Source of the DNA: Alloactinosynnema sp. L-07
Lineage (GTDB): Bacteria > Actinomycetota > Actinomycetes > Mycobacteriales > Pseudonocardiaceae
DNA length: 64,000 nt
NCBI RefSeq assembly: GCF_900070365.1
Contig: NZ_LN850107.1
Coordinates: 4,092,001-4,156,000, forward strand
Direction of reading: 5' to 3'
Shown: positions 48,299-57,118 of the stretch, in pieces
How positions within the stretch are numbered: the first letter of the stretch is position 1
Layout: each line of letters opens with the position of its first letter
Notes under the pieces: model-generated
The model's database searches: none
What the model was told of the DNA's origin: nothing
Seen by the model: the letters and a program-made list of their open reading frames with translations, nothing else
Translations under genes and position numbers: made by a program

Positions 48299-49063
48299 CT
48301 ACTCCCCCAGGAAGAACTTCAGGTACCGCTGGTCGACGTGCTCGAGGCCGAGAAGCACGAAGAAGTCGGCGACACCGAAGTCGGCGTCGAGCGCGGGCGG
48401 GCCGCACACCCAGGCGCCCAGGCGCAGATAGCCCTTGAGCAGCGGTGGCATGACCGCGCGCGCGGGCGCGGCAACCGAGCCGGCGTCCCACGGGTTCAGC
48501 GGCTGGACGCGGTAGCGCTCGTCGGCGTAGTGCTTGGCGCGCACGGTGTTCCACACCCCGGCGGCCAGCGAGCCGCCGTCGGCCAGCGGCACCGACGCGC
48601 AGCCCGCCAGCCAGCTGCGGCCCGAGAGCAGCATGTAGCGGGCGATCCCGGCCCACACCAGGCTGACCACGGCGCCGGTGCGGTGGTCGGCGTGCACACA
48701 GGAGCGGCCGGTCTCGACCAGGGCCGAGCGCAGGTCGACCAGCTTGGACAGGTCGAACTCGGTCTCGGAGTACAGGCTGCCCGCCTCGGCGGCGCGCTCC
48801 GGCGGCAGCATCCGGTAGGTGCCGACGATCTCGCCGGTGGACTCCTCGCGCACCACCAGGTGGTCGCAGAACTCGTCGAAGTGGTCGACGTCGAGGCCCG
48901 CTTCCGACGAGTGCAGCGTCGCGCCCATCTCCTCGGCGAAAACCTGGTGGCGCAGTCTCTGCGCGGCGCGCACCTCGGCGCCGTCCTGAGCAACGAGCAG
49001 CGAATAGCGGGGAGCGTCCGGTCCCGACTCGGGGGTGCTCACCAGCACGTGGGCCTGCGTCAT
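48299..49063 (-). CDS. GNAT-fold N-acyltransferase of the ornithine-acyl-ACP (OlsB) type
   Basis: 254 residues. Matches the family of ornithine-ACP N-acyltransferases and hemolysin-like acyltransferases: AQRLRHQVFAEEMGA, LDVDHFDEFCDHLVV, SETEFDLSKLV, GRSCVHADHRTGAVVSLVW, and GYLRLGAWVCGPPALDADFG. OlsB makes lyso-ornithine lipid from ornithine and a 3-hydroxyacyl-ACP. Start ATG 49063 gives MTQAHVLVS; the frame extends to 49090 upstream. It is followed directly by the OlsA-like gene, which supports ornithine lipid synthesis, though this is inference. Confidence 0.8.
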   Translation of the reverse strand: MTQAHVLVSTPESGPDAPRYSLLVAQDGAEVRAAQRLRHQVFAEEMGATLHSSEAGLDVDHFDEFCDHLVVREESTGEIVGTYRMLPPERAAEAGSLYSETEFDLSKLVDLRSALVETGRSCVHADHRTGAVVSLVWAGIARYMLLSGRSWLAGCASVPLADGGSLAAGVWNTVRAKHYADERYRVQPLNPWDAGSVAAPARAVMPPLLKGYLRLGAWVCGPPALDADFGVADFFVLLGLEHVDQRYLKFFLGE

Positions 49064-49163
49064 GCGTTCTGTATACGGCCTGGTCACCAACGTAAACGGC
49101 CCCGTTTCCGTGACGGATCGGTGGAAACTCCGTGAATAGCGGGTTCCGAGGTCGAAAAATAAC

Positions 49164-49201
49164 GAATCGGGGCGGCTCCCGGAAGGGAACCGCCCCGATT
49201 C
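49164..49201 (-). terminator. Intrinsic terminator after etfA
   Basis: GAATCGGGGCGG and CCGCCCCGATTC form a 12-base perfect stem, with further imperfect pairing toward a short loop; on the minus strand it is followed by GTTATTTTTC, a usable U-tract. It lies 15 bases beyond the etfA stop and marks the end of etfBA. Confidence 0.85.
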
Positions 49202-49216
49202 AGCCGAATGTGGTGA

Positions 49217-50185
49217 TCAGCCCTTGCGCTTGGCGACCTCATCGGTCAGCTGCGGCGCGACGGCGAACAGGTCGCCGACGACACCGAAGTCGGCGATCTC
49301 GAAGATCGGCGCCTCGGCGTCCTTGTTGACCGCGACGATGGTCTTCGAGGTCTGCATGCCCGCGCGGTGCTGGATCGCGCCGGAGATGCCGAGCGCGACG
49401 TACAGCTGCGGGGACACGGTCTTGCCGGTCTGGCCGACCTGGAACTGCGCCGGGTAGTAGCCAGAGTCGACCGCCGCGCGGGAAGCGCCGACGGCCGCGC
49501 CGAACGCGTCCGCGAGCTTCTCGACGACCTCGAACTGCTCGGCCGAGCCGACACCGCGTCCACCGGAGACGACGATCGACGCCTCGGTGAGCTCGGGGCG
49601 GTCGCCGCCGACGATGGGCTCCTGGCCGGTGATCCTGGCCGACTTGGCCGCGTCGGTCGCAGGCACGTCCACGGTCTCCTCGGCCGCCGCGCCCTGGGCG
49701 GGCTCGGCCTCGAGGCCACCGGGACGCACCGACACGATCGGCGTGCCCTTGTTGGACTTCGACTTGACCACGAACGCGCCACCGAAGATCGACTGCACCG
49801 CGGTGACATCACCGGCGGAGCCTTCGATGCCGATGGCGTCGACCAGCAGGCCGGAGCCAGTGCGCGCGGCCAGCCGACCGGCGACCTCCTTGCCATCGGC
49901 GGTGGCGGCGATCAGGACGGCCGCGGGGGCCGTCTTCTCCACCAGCGCCGCGAGGACGTCGACCTTCGGGGTGACCAGGTAGGCCGTGGCGTCGGCGGAC
50001 TCGGCGACGTAGACCTTGGCCGCGCCGTAGGACGCCAGCGACTCCTTGAGCTTGGCCGCGGTGCCGGGCGAGCCGACGACCACGGCCGACGGCTCGCCGA
50101 GTTGGCGGGCCGCGGTCAGCAGCTCGAAGGTGACCTTCTTGATCTCGCCGTCGACGTGGTCGACGAGGACCAGAACTTCGGACAT
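49217..50185 (-). CDS. etfA: Electron transfer flavoprotein alpha subunit
   Basis: 322 residues. The C-terminal FAD domain has [67 protein letters not shown] and the [10 protein letters not shown] motif. It accepts electrons from acyl-CoA dehydrogenases and passes them to the quinone pool with EtfB. The order is etfB then etfA on one strand, 23 bases apart, ending in a strong terminator. Confidence 0.96.
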   Translation of the reverse strand: MSEVLVLVDHVDGEIKKVTFELLTAARQLGEPSAVVVGSPGTAAKLKESLASYGAAKVYVAESADATAYLVTPKVDVLAALVEKTAPAAVLIAATADGKEVAGRLAARTGSGLLVDAIGIEGSAGDVTAVQSIFGGAFVVKSKSNKGTPIVSVRPGGLEAEPAQGAAAEETVDVPATDAAKSARITGQEPIVGGDRPELTEASIVVSGGRGVGSAEQFEVVEKLADAFGAAVGASRAAVDSGYYPAQFQVGQTGKTVSPQLYVALGISGAIQHRAGMQTSKTIVAVNKDAEAPIFEIADFGVVGDLFAVAPQLTDEVAKRKG

Positions 50186-50208
50186 GGGGTTTCCTCCTTC
50201 GCTGCTTG

Positions 50209-50994
50209 TCAGATGAGCTTCTGGGAGATCAGGTACTCGGCGATCTTCACGCCGCCGTCACCCTCGTCGCTCACGCGCTGGCCTGCCGCACGCGGCGGCT
50301 TCGGGGCCGCCTCGACCACGCTGGACGTGGCGTTGGCCAGGCCGACCTCGCTCGCGTCGATGCCGAGATCGGCCACCGTGAGGGTGTCGACCGGCTTCTT
50401 CTTGGCGGCCATGATCCCCTTGAACGAGGGGTAGCGCGGCTCGTTGATCTTCTCGCCGACGCTGACCACGGCGGGCAGGGAGGCCTCGAGGTGCGTGATG
50501 CCCTCGTCGGTCTCGCGCTCGACCTTGATCGTGGTGCCCTCGATGGTGACCTTGCGGGCGTGGGTGAGCTGCGGGTAGCCCAGCAGCTCGGCGAGGATCG
50601 CCGGAACGGCACCGGAACGACCGTCCGTCGCCTCGTTGCCCGCGATGACCAGGTCGACGCCGTCGACCTTGCCGATCGCCGCGGCGATGACCTTGGAGGT
50701 CTGTAGGACGCACGAGCCGTGCAGCGCGGGGTCGGAGACGTGGACCGCCTTGTCCGCGCCCATCGAGAGGGCCTTGCGGATGGCCTCGGTGGCACGGTCG
50801 GGACCGACGCTGAGCACGGTGACCTCGCCGCCCTGTGCCTCCTTGATCAGCAGCGCTTCCTCGACGGCGCGCTCGTTGATCTCGTCGAGCACCGCGTCGG
50901 CGGACTCACGATCCAGCGTGTGGTCGGAGTCGGAGAGCTTGCGCTCCGAGTAGGTGTCTGGCACCTGCTTGACCAGGACAACGATGTTTGGCAT
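50209..50994 (-). CDS. etfB: Electron transfer flavoprotein beta subunit
   Basis: 261 residues. It forms the ETF heterodimer and holds AMP. It starts NIVVLVKQVPDTYSE and contains INERAVEEALLIKE, DLVIAGNEATDGRSGAVPAIL, and the signature-like VKVERETDEGITHLEASLPAVVSV. ATG 50994 is used; upstream in-frame codons are a shadow with no family match. The gene is first of the etfBA unit and diverges from the DegV gene. Confidence 0.95.
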   Translation of the reverse strand: MPNIVVLVKQVPDTYSERKLSDSDHTLDRESADAVLDEINERAVEEALLIKEAQGGEVTVLSVGPDRATEAIRKALSMGADKAVHVSDPALHGSCVLQTSKVIAAAIGKVDGVDLVIAGNEATDGRSGAVPAILAELLGYPQLTHARKVTIEGTTIKVERETDEGITHLEASLPAVVSVGEKINEPRYPSFKGIMAAKKKPVDTLTVADLGIDASEVGLANATSSVVEAAPKPPRAAGQRVSDEGDGGVKIAEYLISQKLI

Positions 50995-51249
50995 GGGTCT
51001 TCTTCGACCTCCTGGGAACGAGCACCGTGTTCGCCGCCGACCGGCAGCGTCCCGCCTTGGATTCTCGTGCGGTTCGGCTGACCTTGCCATGTGGGTCGTC
51101 CGCTTGACACGGTGGCCTTGACCACGCCGATGTTACTCGTCAGTAGCGAACGTGCAAACCGTGGCAAGCACTTGACTGTCGTGACGGTTCTCACGAAGGG
51201 CGGACTCACGGGCCGGGTCGACTGGTCCGAAAGGACTATCGTCGATGAG

Positions 51250-52086
51250 ATGAGGGTCGCCGTCGTCACCGATTCCACCGCGAGCCTGCCCGCCGAACTG
51301 GCGGCGCAGTGGCGGCTGCGGGTGGTCCCGGTACAGGTCAGCATCGACGGCCACCTCGACGACGAGGGCCGGATCCCACACGCCGCCGTGCTCGACGCGC
51401 TGCGGGCGGGCCGGGCGGTGTCGACCGAGCCGCCCGCCGCCGCGGCGTTCTTCTGGGCCTACCAACAGGCCGCGGCCGACGGCGCCGACGCCGTGGTCTC
51501 CCTACACATCTCCGCGCGCCAGTCGAAGACCTATGAGCACGCGCTGGAAGCCGCCCGACAGTCGACCATCCCGGTGCACGTGCTCGATTCGGGCACGTCA
51601 GGCATGAGCATGGGCTACGCCGCCGCCGCTGCCGCCAGGGTCGCGGCCGCGGGCGGCGACCCGGAGCGGGTCATGGCCACGCTGGCGAAGCGGCTCGACG
51701 ACAGCAGCGAACTGATCTACGTCGACACCCTGGAGTACCTGCGCAAGGGCGGGCGAATCGGCGCGGCGGCCAAGCTGATCGGCAGCGCCCTGTCCCTCAA
51801 GCCACTGCTGACGATGCGCGAGGGCCAGATCGCACCCTTGGACAAGGTCCTCGGCGCGAACCGGGCGCTGCGCAGGCTGGCCGACACGGCCGTCCGCCGG
51901 GCCGATGGCCGCGAGGTCGACGTGGCGGTCGAGCATGTCGGCGCTCCCGACCAAGCCAAGATGCTGCTGGACGAGATCACGCCGCGGATCCCGCGGACCC
52001 GGGTGGCGATCATCACCGAGGTGAGTTCCGCCCTGGCCATCCACTTGGGACCGGGCGCGCTGGGCATCACCATCTCGCCCGCATAG
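51250..52086 (+). CDS. DegV family fatty acid-binding protein
   Basis: 278 residues. DegV proteins bind a fatty acid and are partners of fatty acid kinase (FakB) in other phyla. The N-terminus MRVAVVTDSTASLPAELA has the family DSTAxLP motif; also seen are VSLHISARQSKTYEHALEAA and YVDTLEYLRKGGRIGAAAKLIG. ATG 51250 is used; the frame runs to 51091 upstream without a family match. No FakA gene is in the window. A 13-base hairpin terminator lies 13 bases after the stop. Confidence 0.9.
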   Translation: MRVAVVTDSTASLPAELAAQWRLRVVPVQVSIDGHLDDEGRIPHAAVLDALRAGRAVSTEPPAAAAFFWAYQQAAADGADAVVSLHISARQSKTYEHALEAARQSTIPVHVLDSGTSGMSMGYAAAAAARVAAAGGDPERVMATLAKRLDDSSELIYVDTLEYLRKGGRIGAAAKLIGSALSLKPLLTMREGQIAPLDKVLGANRALRRLADTAVRRADGREVDVAVEHVGAPDQAKMLLDEITPRIPRTRVAIITEVSSALAIHLGPGALGITISPA

Positions 52087-52098
52087 ATATAAGGAAAC

Positions 52099-52134
52099 GC
52101 GAAGGCCACCTCCCGGGGGGAAGGTGGCCTTCGC
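52099..52134. terminator. Convergent hairpin terminator between DegV and DUF397 genes
   Basis: GCGAAGGCCACCT, a ten-base loop and AGGTGGCCTTCGC: a 13-base perfect stem 13 bases after the DegV stop and 48 bases from the DUF397 stop. Confidence 0.8.
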
Positions 52135-52181
52135 TGCTGACCGGGGCGCGCCGGTCAGCACTGTCGCAACGACGCCAAGGG

Positions 52182-52781
52182 TCAGGCCGTCGCGGGAAGC
52201 CATTTCGCGCGGCCGGGGGCCGTGGGGATCCAGCAGCCCGCGGCCGAGGTCTCGCCTCGTGGGCGGGACATGGCGCCGGGGGTGCGGTCGTCCGGGAGGG
52301 CGATCAGGTCGCGGAGTACGTCGGTGGCCCAGCCTGCGCGCTGCCAGAGCACGTCGCTGGGGTTGAGCACGTCGGCGGCGTCGGAGGGCAGGCGCGAGGC
52401 GATCGCGTTGTCCTCGGCGTGCAGCCGAATGACGTCGATGACGTTGTTGTGTGCGCGCACGCCGACGACAGCGGCGATCTCGCCCTTGGCGTCGCGCGGG
52501 TGCAGGAAGTCGTAGCCGCGGGCCACGAGCCTGCGCAGGTAGGTCTCGGCGGTGGGCATGCGCAGCACGCCGCCGCGCGCGGCGGTGGCGAACGAGCGGA
52601 TGACCTGGCCGTGGAACACCAGCGTCGGGCCCGAGGGTGCCTTCGAGTCGCGGATGGCGGTGCGGCCGTCGCCGACCGGCGAAACCTCGACACAGTTGCC
52701 GACCGCGCCGCTGCGACTTCCCTTGCGCCAGCGGGCGCCGGTTACCAGTGCTGCGGACACTCCGTTGCGGATCTCGGTCAT
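52182..52781 (-). CDS. DUF397 protein with a long C-terminal extension
   Basis: 199 residues. A DUF397 domain occupies roughly residues 14-65 (ARWRKGSRSGAVGNCVEVS, then AIRDSKAPSGPTLVFHG). The rest (about 130 residues; TYLRRLVARGYDFLHP, VRAHNNVIDVIRLHAED, LWQRAGWATDVLRDLIAL) is a second region not seen in standard 60-residue DUF397 proteins. It follows the XRE gene in the same direction but is separated by the 142-base operator region, so it has its own promoter. The family is thought to counteract or assist WhiJ/Scr1-type regulators; this partner arrangement fits that. ATG 52781 is used. Confidence 0.8.
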   Translation of the reverse strand: MTEIRNGVSAALVTGARWRKGSRSGAVGNCVEVSPVGDGRTAIRDSKAPSGPTLVFHGQVIRSFATAARGGVLRMPTAETYLRRLVARGYDFLHPRDAKGEIAAVVGVRAHNNVIDVIRLHAEDNAIASRLPSDAADVLNPSDVLWQRAGWATDVLRDLIALPDDRTPGAMSRPRGETSAAGCWIPTAPGRAKWLPATA

Positions 52782-52813
52782 CTGACCTCGCCTCCCGACG
52801 TCCTCACGATGCA

Positions 52814-52829
52814 GATGCACGTGCATTTG
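52814..52829. promoter_or_regulatory. Palindromic operator, site 1
   Basis: GATGCACGTGCATTTG, containing the perfect 12-base palindrome ATGCACGTGCAT (52815-52826). It lies just downstream of the predicted start of the DUF397 transcript. The same 16 bases recur in inverted orientation at 52864-52879. Palindrome centres are 52 bases apart, five helical turns, so proteins would sit on the same DNA face. Confidence 0.75.
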
Positions 52830-52838
52830 AACGTGACG

Positions 52839-52866
52839 ACCGTAACACGGGTGACCGATCTAGCAA
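52839..52866 (-). promoter_or_regulatory. Predicted promoter of the DUF397 gene
   Basis: TTGCTA (52866-52861) and TACGGT (52844-52839) are 16 bases apart on the minus strand. The -35 box overlaps operator site 2 and the start of transcription falls next to operator site 1, which places the promoter between two copies of one palindrome. Confidence 0.6.
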
Positions 52867-52879
52867 ATGCACGTGCATC
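52864..52879. promoter_or_regulatory. Palindromic operator, site 2
   Basis: CAAATGCACGTGCATC, the reverse complement of site 1 in all 16 positions, with the 12-base palindrome at 52867-52878. It overlaps the -35 region of the DUF397 promoter and lies 45 bases beyond the XRE stop. Confidence 0.75.
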
Positions 52880-52923
52880 CGATCGTGTCGATCACACACT
52901 GCGAGTGGGTGTTCTTCGGGCGG

Positions 52924-53796
52924 TCAGATCTCCGCGCGGCGCTTCGCGAGGATCTGGCGCGAGCGGTTGGGCGTCTCGGAGTCGACCGCCAGGCGGTCGA
53001 CGACCCGGCTGTACAGCTCGATCTCCTCGCGGCGGTCGAGGTAGACCGCGCCGCCGAGGTGCTCGACGTAGACCAGGTCGGGCAGCTCCGGCTCGGTGAA
53101 TCGGAGCATGGTGAACGACGTCTCCGCCGCGTACCCGGACAGGGCGAAGGGCACGACCTGCAGGGTGATGTTGGGCAGGCGGGTGACCTCGAGCAGGTGG
53201 TCGATCTGGTCGCGCAGCACCCGCTGGCCGCCGATCGGGCGATGCAGCACCGACTCGTCGATGACGGCCCACAGCTTCGGCGCGTCGGTGCGGTGGAGGA
53301 CCTTCTGCCGCGACATGCGCAGGGTGACCCGGCGCTCGGTCTCGTCGGAGGCGCGCTCCGGGCGGCCATGGCTGGCCAGCACCCGCGTGTACTCCTCGGT
53401 CTGCAGCAGACCGGGCACGAACTGCAGTTCACAGGTCTGGATGCGGGAGGCCGACTCCTCCAGCCCGACGTAGTCGGTGAACCAGTTGGGCATCAGGTCG
53501 CTGTAGCGGTGCCACCAGCCCGGCTCGTTGGACTGCTTGACCAGGGCGAGGAATTGCTCGCGCTCCAGCGCGTCGGTGACGCCGTACATGGTCAGCAGGT
53601 CTTCGACGTCGCGTTCCTTGAACCCGACGCGGCCCAGTTCCATCCGGCTGATCTTCGATTCGGAGCCGCGGATTGTGTAGCCCGCGTCGCCCCGGCTGAC
53701 CTCGGCCTTCTCGCGCAGTTTCCGGAGCTGGGAGCCGAGCACGATCCTGCGCGCGGTCGGGCCAGTGCTCTGCCCGTCATTGCGGCGCTCGGCCAC
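52924..53796 (-). CDS. Scr1/DUF5753-type XRE transcriptional regulator
   Basis: 290 residues. The N-terminal helix-turn-helix (about 20-80; RIVLGSQLRKLREKAEVSRG, KISRMELGRVGFKERDVEDL) is followed by the DUF5753 region (about 100-280), which includes YVGLEESASRIQTCELQFVPG, LLQTEEYTRVL and the ending RRAEI. These regulators pair with DUF397 proteins in actinomycete development and antibiotic control (WhiJ, Scr1/Scr2 type). Downstream lie two copies of one palindrome around a DUF397 promoter, the most likely targets of this protein. Divergent to it is a SAM methyltransferase gene. Confidence 0.9.
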   Translation of the reverse strand: MAERRNDGQSTGPTARRIVLGSQLRKLREKAEVSRGDAGYTIRGSESKISRMELGRVGFKERDVEDLLTMYGVTDALEREQFLALVKQSNEPGWWHRYSDLMPNWFTDYVGLEESASRIQTCELQFVPGLLQTEEYTRVLASHGRPERASDETERRVTLRMSRQKVLHRTDAPKLWAVIDESVLHRPIGGQRVLRDQIDHLLEVTRLPNITLQVVPFALSGYAAETSFTMLRFTEPELPDLVYVEHLGGAVYLDRREEIELYSRVVDRLAVDSETPNRSRQILAKRRAEI

Positions 53797-53919
53797 GCTC
53801 CGTCCCTTCGCGACTCCCGAGTGTTAACCCGACCTGGGCACACCTTGCCCACACCCCTAAGGTGAGGGTACTCCTTGACTCCGCAACGTCCATGATCCAC
53901 GACGCTCTGTGAGGACAGT

Positions 53920-54756
53920 ATGTCGACTGACGCGCAGCAGACCGAACGTGATGTTCCTGTCTACATCGACACATCGAAGGCAAGCATCGCGAGAGTCTAC
54001 GACGCGTTCCTCAACGGCAAGGACAATTACGAAATCGACCGCGAGGTGTTCCGGCGGGTCAAGGCCGTGGCGCCGGAGGCCGCTCAGCTGGCCTATGACA
54101 ACCGCGCGTTCCTGATCCGCGCCACCCGGTTCATCGCCAACCAGACCGGGATCAAGCAGTACCTTGACCTGGGTTCCGGCCTGCCGACCGCGGAGAACAC
54201 CCACCAAGTCGCCCAGCGCATCGAGCCGGACTCGGTCGTCGTCTACGTCGACAACGACCCGGTCGTCCTCGCCCACGGCCGCGCGCTGCTGGAGGAGAAC
54301 GAGCAGACGCACTTCATCGCCGAGGACATCTTCGAGCCCGAGCGCATCCTCGCCGACGAGACCGTGCGCAGGCACCTCGACTTCACCCAGCCGATCGCGC
54401 TGTTCCAGATGGGCACCATTCACCACTACGACGGTGAGCGCGCCCCCTCCGACATCATGAAGGCCTACATCGACGCCCTGCCCTCCGGCTCGATCGTCGG
54501 CATCAGCCACTTCCTCGACCCGCTGACCACCGAGCACAGCGCGCTGGCCCGGCGGATGGAGGACGTGTTCATCCACAGCCCCATGGGCACCGGCCTGTTC
54601 CGCACCCAGGACGCGATCGAGGACATGTTCCCCGGCCTGGAGATGATCGACCCGGGCGTGACGCTGTGCGCGGAGTGGTGGCCGGACGGCCCTCAGGTCA
54701 AGCCGCTCGACGAGGTCCAGTACTGCATCGCGGGCGGGCTGGGCCGCAAGCCCTGA
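53920..54756 (+). CDS. SAM-dependent methyltransferase of the PF04672 (DUF574) type
   Basis: 278 residues. Family hallmarks are ASIARVYDAFLNGKDNYEID near the N-terminus, the glycine motif YLDLGSGLPTAENTH, VYVDNDPVVLAHGRALL and GISHFLDPL. The family is abundant in Streptomyces and Pseudonocardiaceae and often sits beside XRE/DUF397 genes; no substrate is known to me. It diverges from the XRE gene, so the three form a small regulatory island inserted ahead of the polysaccharide cluster. The start is ATG 53920, with GAGGACA before it. Confidence 0.85.
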   Translation: MSTDAQQTERDVPVYIDTSKASIARVYDAFLNGKDNYEIDREVFRRVKAVAPEAAQLAYDNRAFLIRATRFIANQTGIKQYLDLGSGLPTAENTHQVAQRIEPDSVVVYVDNDPVVLAHGRALLEENEQTHFIAEDIFEPERILADETVRRHLDFTQPIALFQMGTIHHYDGERAPSDIMKAYIDALPSGSIVGISHFLDPLTTEHSALARRMEDVFIHSPMGTGLFRTQDAIEDMFPGLEMIDPGVTLCAEWWPDGPQVKPLDEVQYCIAGGLGRKP

Positions 54757-54794
54757 CCCGTACTGGCTGGTAGGGCATCGGATACCGTGCCCGG

Positions 54795-55571
54795 GTGGCC
54801 ACCGACTACCCGAGCCCGGCCGACGCGCTGCCGCTCACCGGCGAGCGCACGGTCCCCGGCATCGCGCAGGAGAATTACTGGTTCAGGCGGCACGAGGTCG
54901 CGTATCTCGACCTCGCGCACTACTGCGCCGACGCCGTCGTGCTCGAAGCGGGCTGCGGTGAGGGCTATGGCGCCGACCTTCTCGCCGAACGCGCACGGCT
55001 GGTCGTCGGCTTGGACTACGACGAGCTGACCGCGGCCCACGTGGCCAAGGTGTACCCGTCGGTGCGCACGCTAAGGGGCAACCTCGCCGCGCTGCCGCTG
55101 CGTTCGGGCTCGGTCGACGTAGTGGCGAACCTGCAGGTCATCGAGCACCTGTGGGACCAAGAAGGCTTTCTTGCCGAATGCCGCAGGGTGCTGCGCCCCG
55201 GCGGTCGGCTGCTGATCACCACGCCGAACCGGATCACGTTCTCCCCCGGCCGGGACACCCCGCTCAACCCGTTTCACACCCGTGAGCTGTCGGCCGCGGA
55301 GATGGACGAGTTGCTGCGCGGCGCCGGGTTCGAGGTGGAGTTCCTCGGCGGGGTGCACCACGGGCCGCGGCTGCGCGAACTGGACGCGGCGCTGGGCGGG
55401 TCGATCATCGACGCCCAGATCGAGGTCGCCGTCGCGGGCCTGCCGTGGTCCGACGAGCTGATGGCCGCGGTGACCTCGGTCGAGGCTACGGACTTCACCA
55501 TCAAACGTGCCGACGACGATGATTTCCCGGCCGACGCCAGCCTCGACCTGGTCGGGATCGCGCGCGCATGA
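54795..55571 (+). CDS. SAM-dependent methyltransferase of the MGLP-type cluster (Rv3030-like)
   Basis: 258 residues, class I methyltransferase: cofactor motif VLEAGCGEGYGADLLAE, motif II VVGLDYDELTAAH, NLQVIEHLWDQEGFL and the catalytic-region RPGGRLLITTPNRITFSPG. Positionally it equals mycobacterial Rv3030, part of the methylglucose lipopolysaccharide (polymethylated polysaccharide) cluster. GTG 54795 is used. It overlaps the GH57 gene by four bases (ATGA), so these are cotranslated. Whether it methylates a sugar is inferred from the cluster. Confidence 0.85.
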   Translation: MATDYPSPADALPLTGERTVPGIAQENYWFRRHEVAYLDLAHYCADAVVLEAGCGEGYGADLLAERARLVVGLDYDELTAAHVAKVYPSVRTLRGNLAALPLRSGSVDVVANLQVIEHLWDQEGFLAECRRVLRPGGRLLITTPNRITFSPGRDTPLNPFHTRELSAAEMDELLRGAGFEVEFLGGVHHGPRLRELDAALGGSIIDAQIEVAVAGLPWSDELMAAVTSVEATDFTIKRADDDDFPADASLDLVGIARA

Positions 55572-57084
55572 CCGAGCCGATCGGCAGTTTCGCGTTGGTA
55601 CTGCACAGCCACCTGCCCTGGCTGCCGCACCACGGCACGTGGCCGGTCGGCGAGGAGTGGCTCTACCAGGCGTGGGCACACTCCTATCTGCCCGTGGTCG
55701 ACCTGGCCCGCCGGTTCGCCGCCGAGGGCAAGCGCGACATGTTCACCCTCGGGATCACCCCGGTCCTGGCCGCCCAGCTCGACGACCCGTACGCACTGCG
55801 CGGCGTGCACGACTGGCTGGGCAACTGGAACCTGCGCGCCCAGTACGCGGCGGTCCGCTGGCAGAGCGCCGACCCGCTGCTTCGGGAGGTCGCCGCGGCC
55901 GAGTTCCGCGCGTCGGCCGCCGCGCTGACCGAGTTCGAGACCCACTGGCGCGGCGGGTTCTCGCCGGTCCTGCGTCCGCTGGTCGACAGCGGTGTGATCG
56001 AGCTGATCGGTGGACCCGCCACCCACCCGTTCCAGCCGCTGCTCGACCCCCGGCTGCGCGCGTTCGCCCTGCGCACCGGCCTGGACGACACCGCCGCGCG
56101 CGTCGGCCAGCGGCCGGAGGGCATCTGGGCGCCGGAGTGCGGGTACGCGCCGGGCATGGAGGCCGGGTACGCGGCGGCGGGCGTGCGCCGGTTCCTGGTT
56201 GACGGCCCCGCGCTGCACGGCGACACCTCCGCCGCGCGAACCGTCGGCGACTCCGACGTCGTCTGCTTCGGCCGCGACCTGGAGGTCACCTACCGGGTCT
56301 GGTCGCCCAAGGCCAGCTACCCCGGCGACCCCGCCTACCGCGACTTCCACACCTACGACCACCCGTCGGGCCTCAAGCCGTCGCGGGTCACCGGCAGGCA
56401 CATCCCCCCGAGGACAAGCGGCCCTACGAGCCCGCCCTGGCCGCGCAGTCCATCGATCGGCACGTCGCCGACTTCGTCGACACGGTGGTCCGGCGCCTCA
56501 AGACCCTGCGTGACCAGCACGGGAAGCCCGGACTCGTGGTGTCCGCCTATGACACTGAGTTGTATGGGCACTGGTGGCACGAGGGCCCGGTCTGGCTGGA
56601 GAAGGTGCTGCGCGCACTGCCCGAGGCAGGCGTGCGGGTGACGTCTCTGCGCGGGTCGCTCGACGCGGGCCACCTCGGCGGCCGAGTCGACCTGCCCGCG
56701 TCGTCGTGGGGCTCGGGCAAGGACTGGCGGGTGTGGGACGGCGAACAGGTGGCCGACCTGGTCCACGCGGGCGCCGAACTCCAGCGCGACCTGCTCGACT
56801 TGATCGATAGGCACAGGTCAGCCGACCGCGACGCCGTGCTGGACCAGGTGGTCCGCGAGGCCCTGCTGGCCCTGTCGAGCGACTGGGCGTTCATGGTCAC
56901 CAAGGACTCGGCGGCTGACTACGCTCGTCGGCGGGCCAAGACGCACGGCGAGCGATACGCCGAGCTGGCGGGCCTGGTGCGGTCCGGCGCGCGCGACCGC
57001 GCGTCAGCCAGGGCGGCCGAGCTCGCCGGCGAAGACGGTCCCTTCACCGGACTCGACGCCAGGCACTTAGGTACCGACGAGTAG
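55568..57084 (+). pseudogene. GH57 family glucan branching-type enzyme, frameshifted (Rv3031-like)
   Basis: The protein is encoded in two frames. Frame one (from ATG 55568) gives IGSFALVLHSHLPWLPHHG, WGNWNLRAQY-type text, WAPECGYAPGME (the catalytic Glu of GH57) and runs to TGRHIPP. At 56404-56409 lies a run of six C; adding one C restores the second frame, PEDKRPYEPALAAQSIDRH, which continues through SAYDTELYGHWWHEGP (the catalytic Asp region) to a stop at 57084. Rebuilt length is about 505 residues, normal for the family. GH57 branching enzymes shape alpha-glucans. The break may be a sequencing slip, a phase-variable tract or true loss. Confidence 0.85.
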
Positions 57085-57118
57085 GGTTCGCCAGACCCGA
57101 ATGCGAGGATTTCGCTCG

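Noticed and set aside
46694..49135. Plus-strand frame of 813 codons
   Set aside because: Antisense to MFS, OlsA- and OlsB-like genes with no recognisable sequence.
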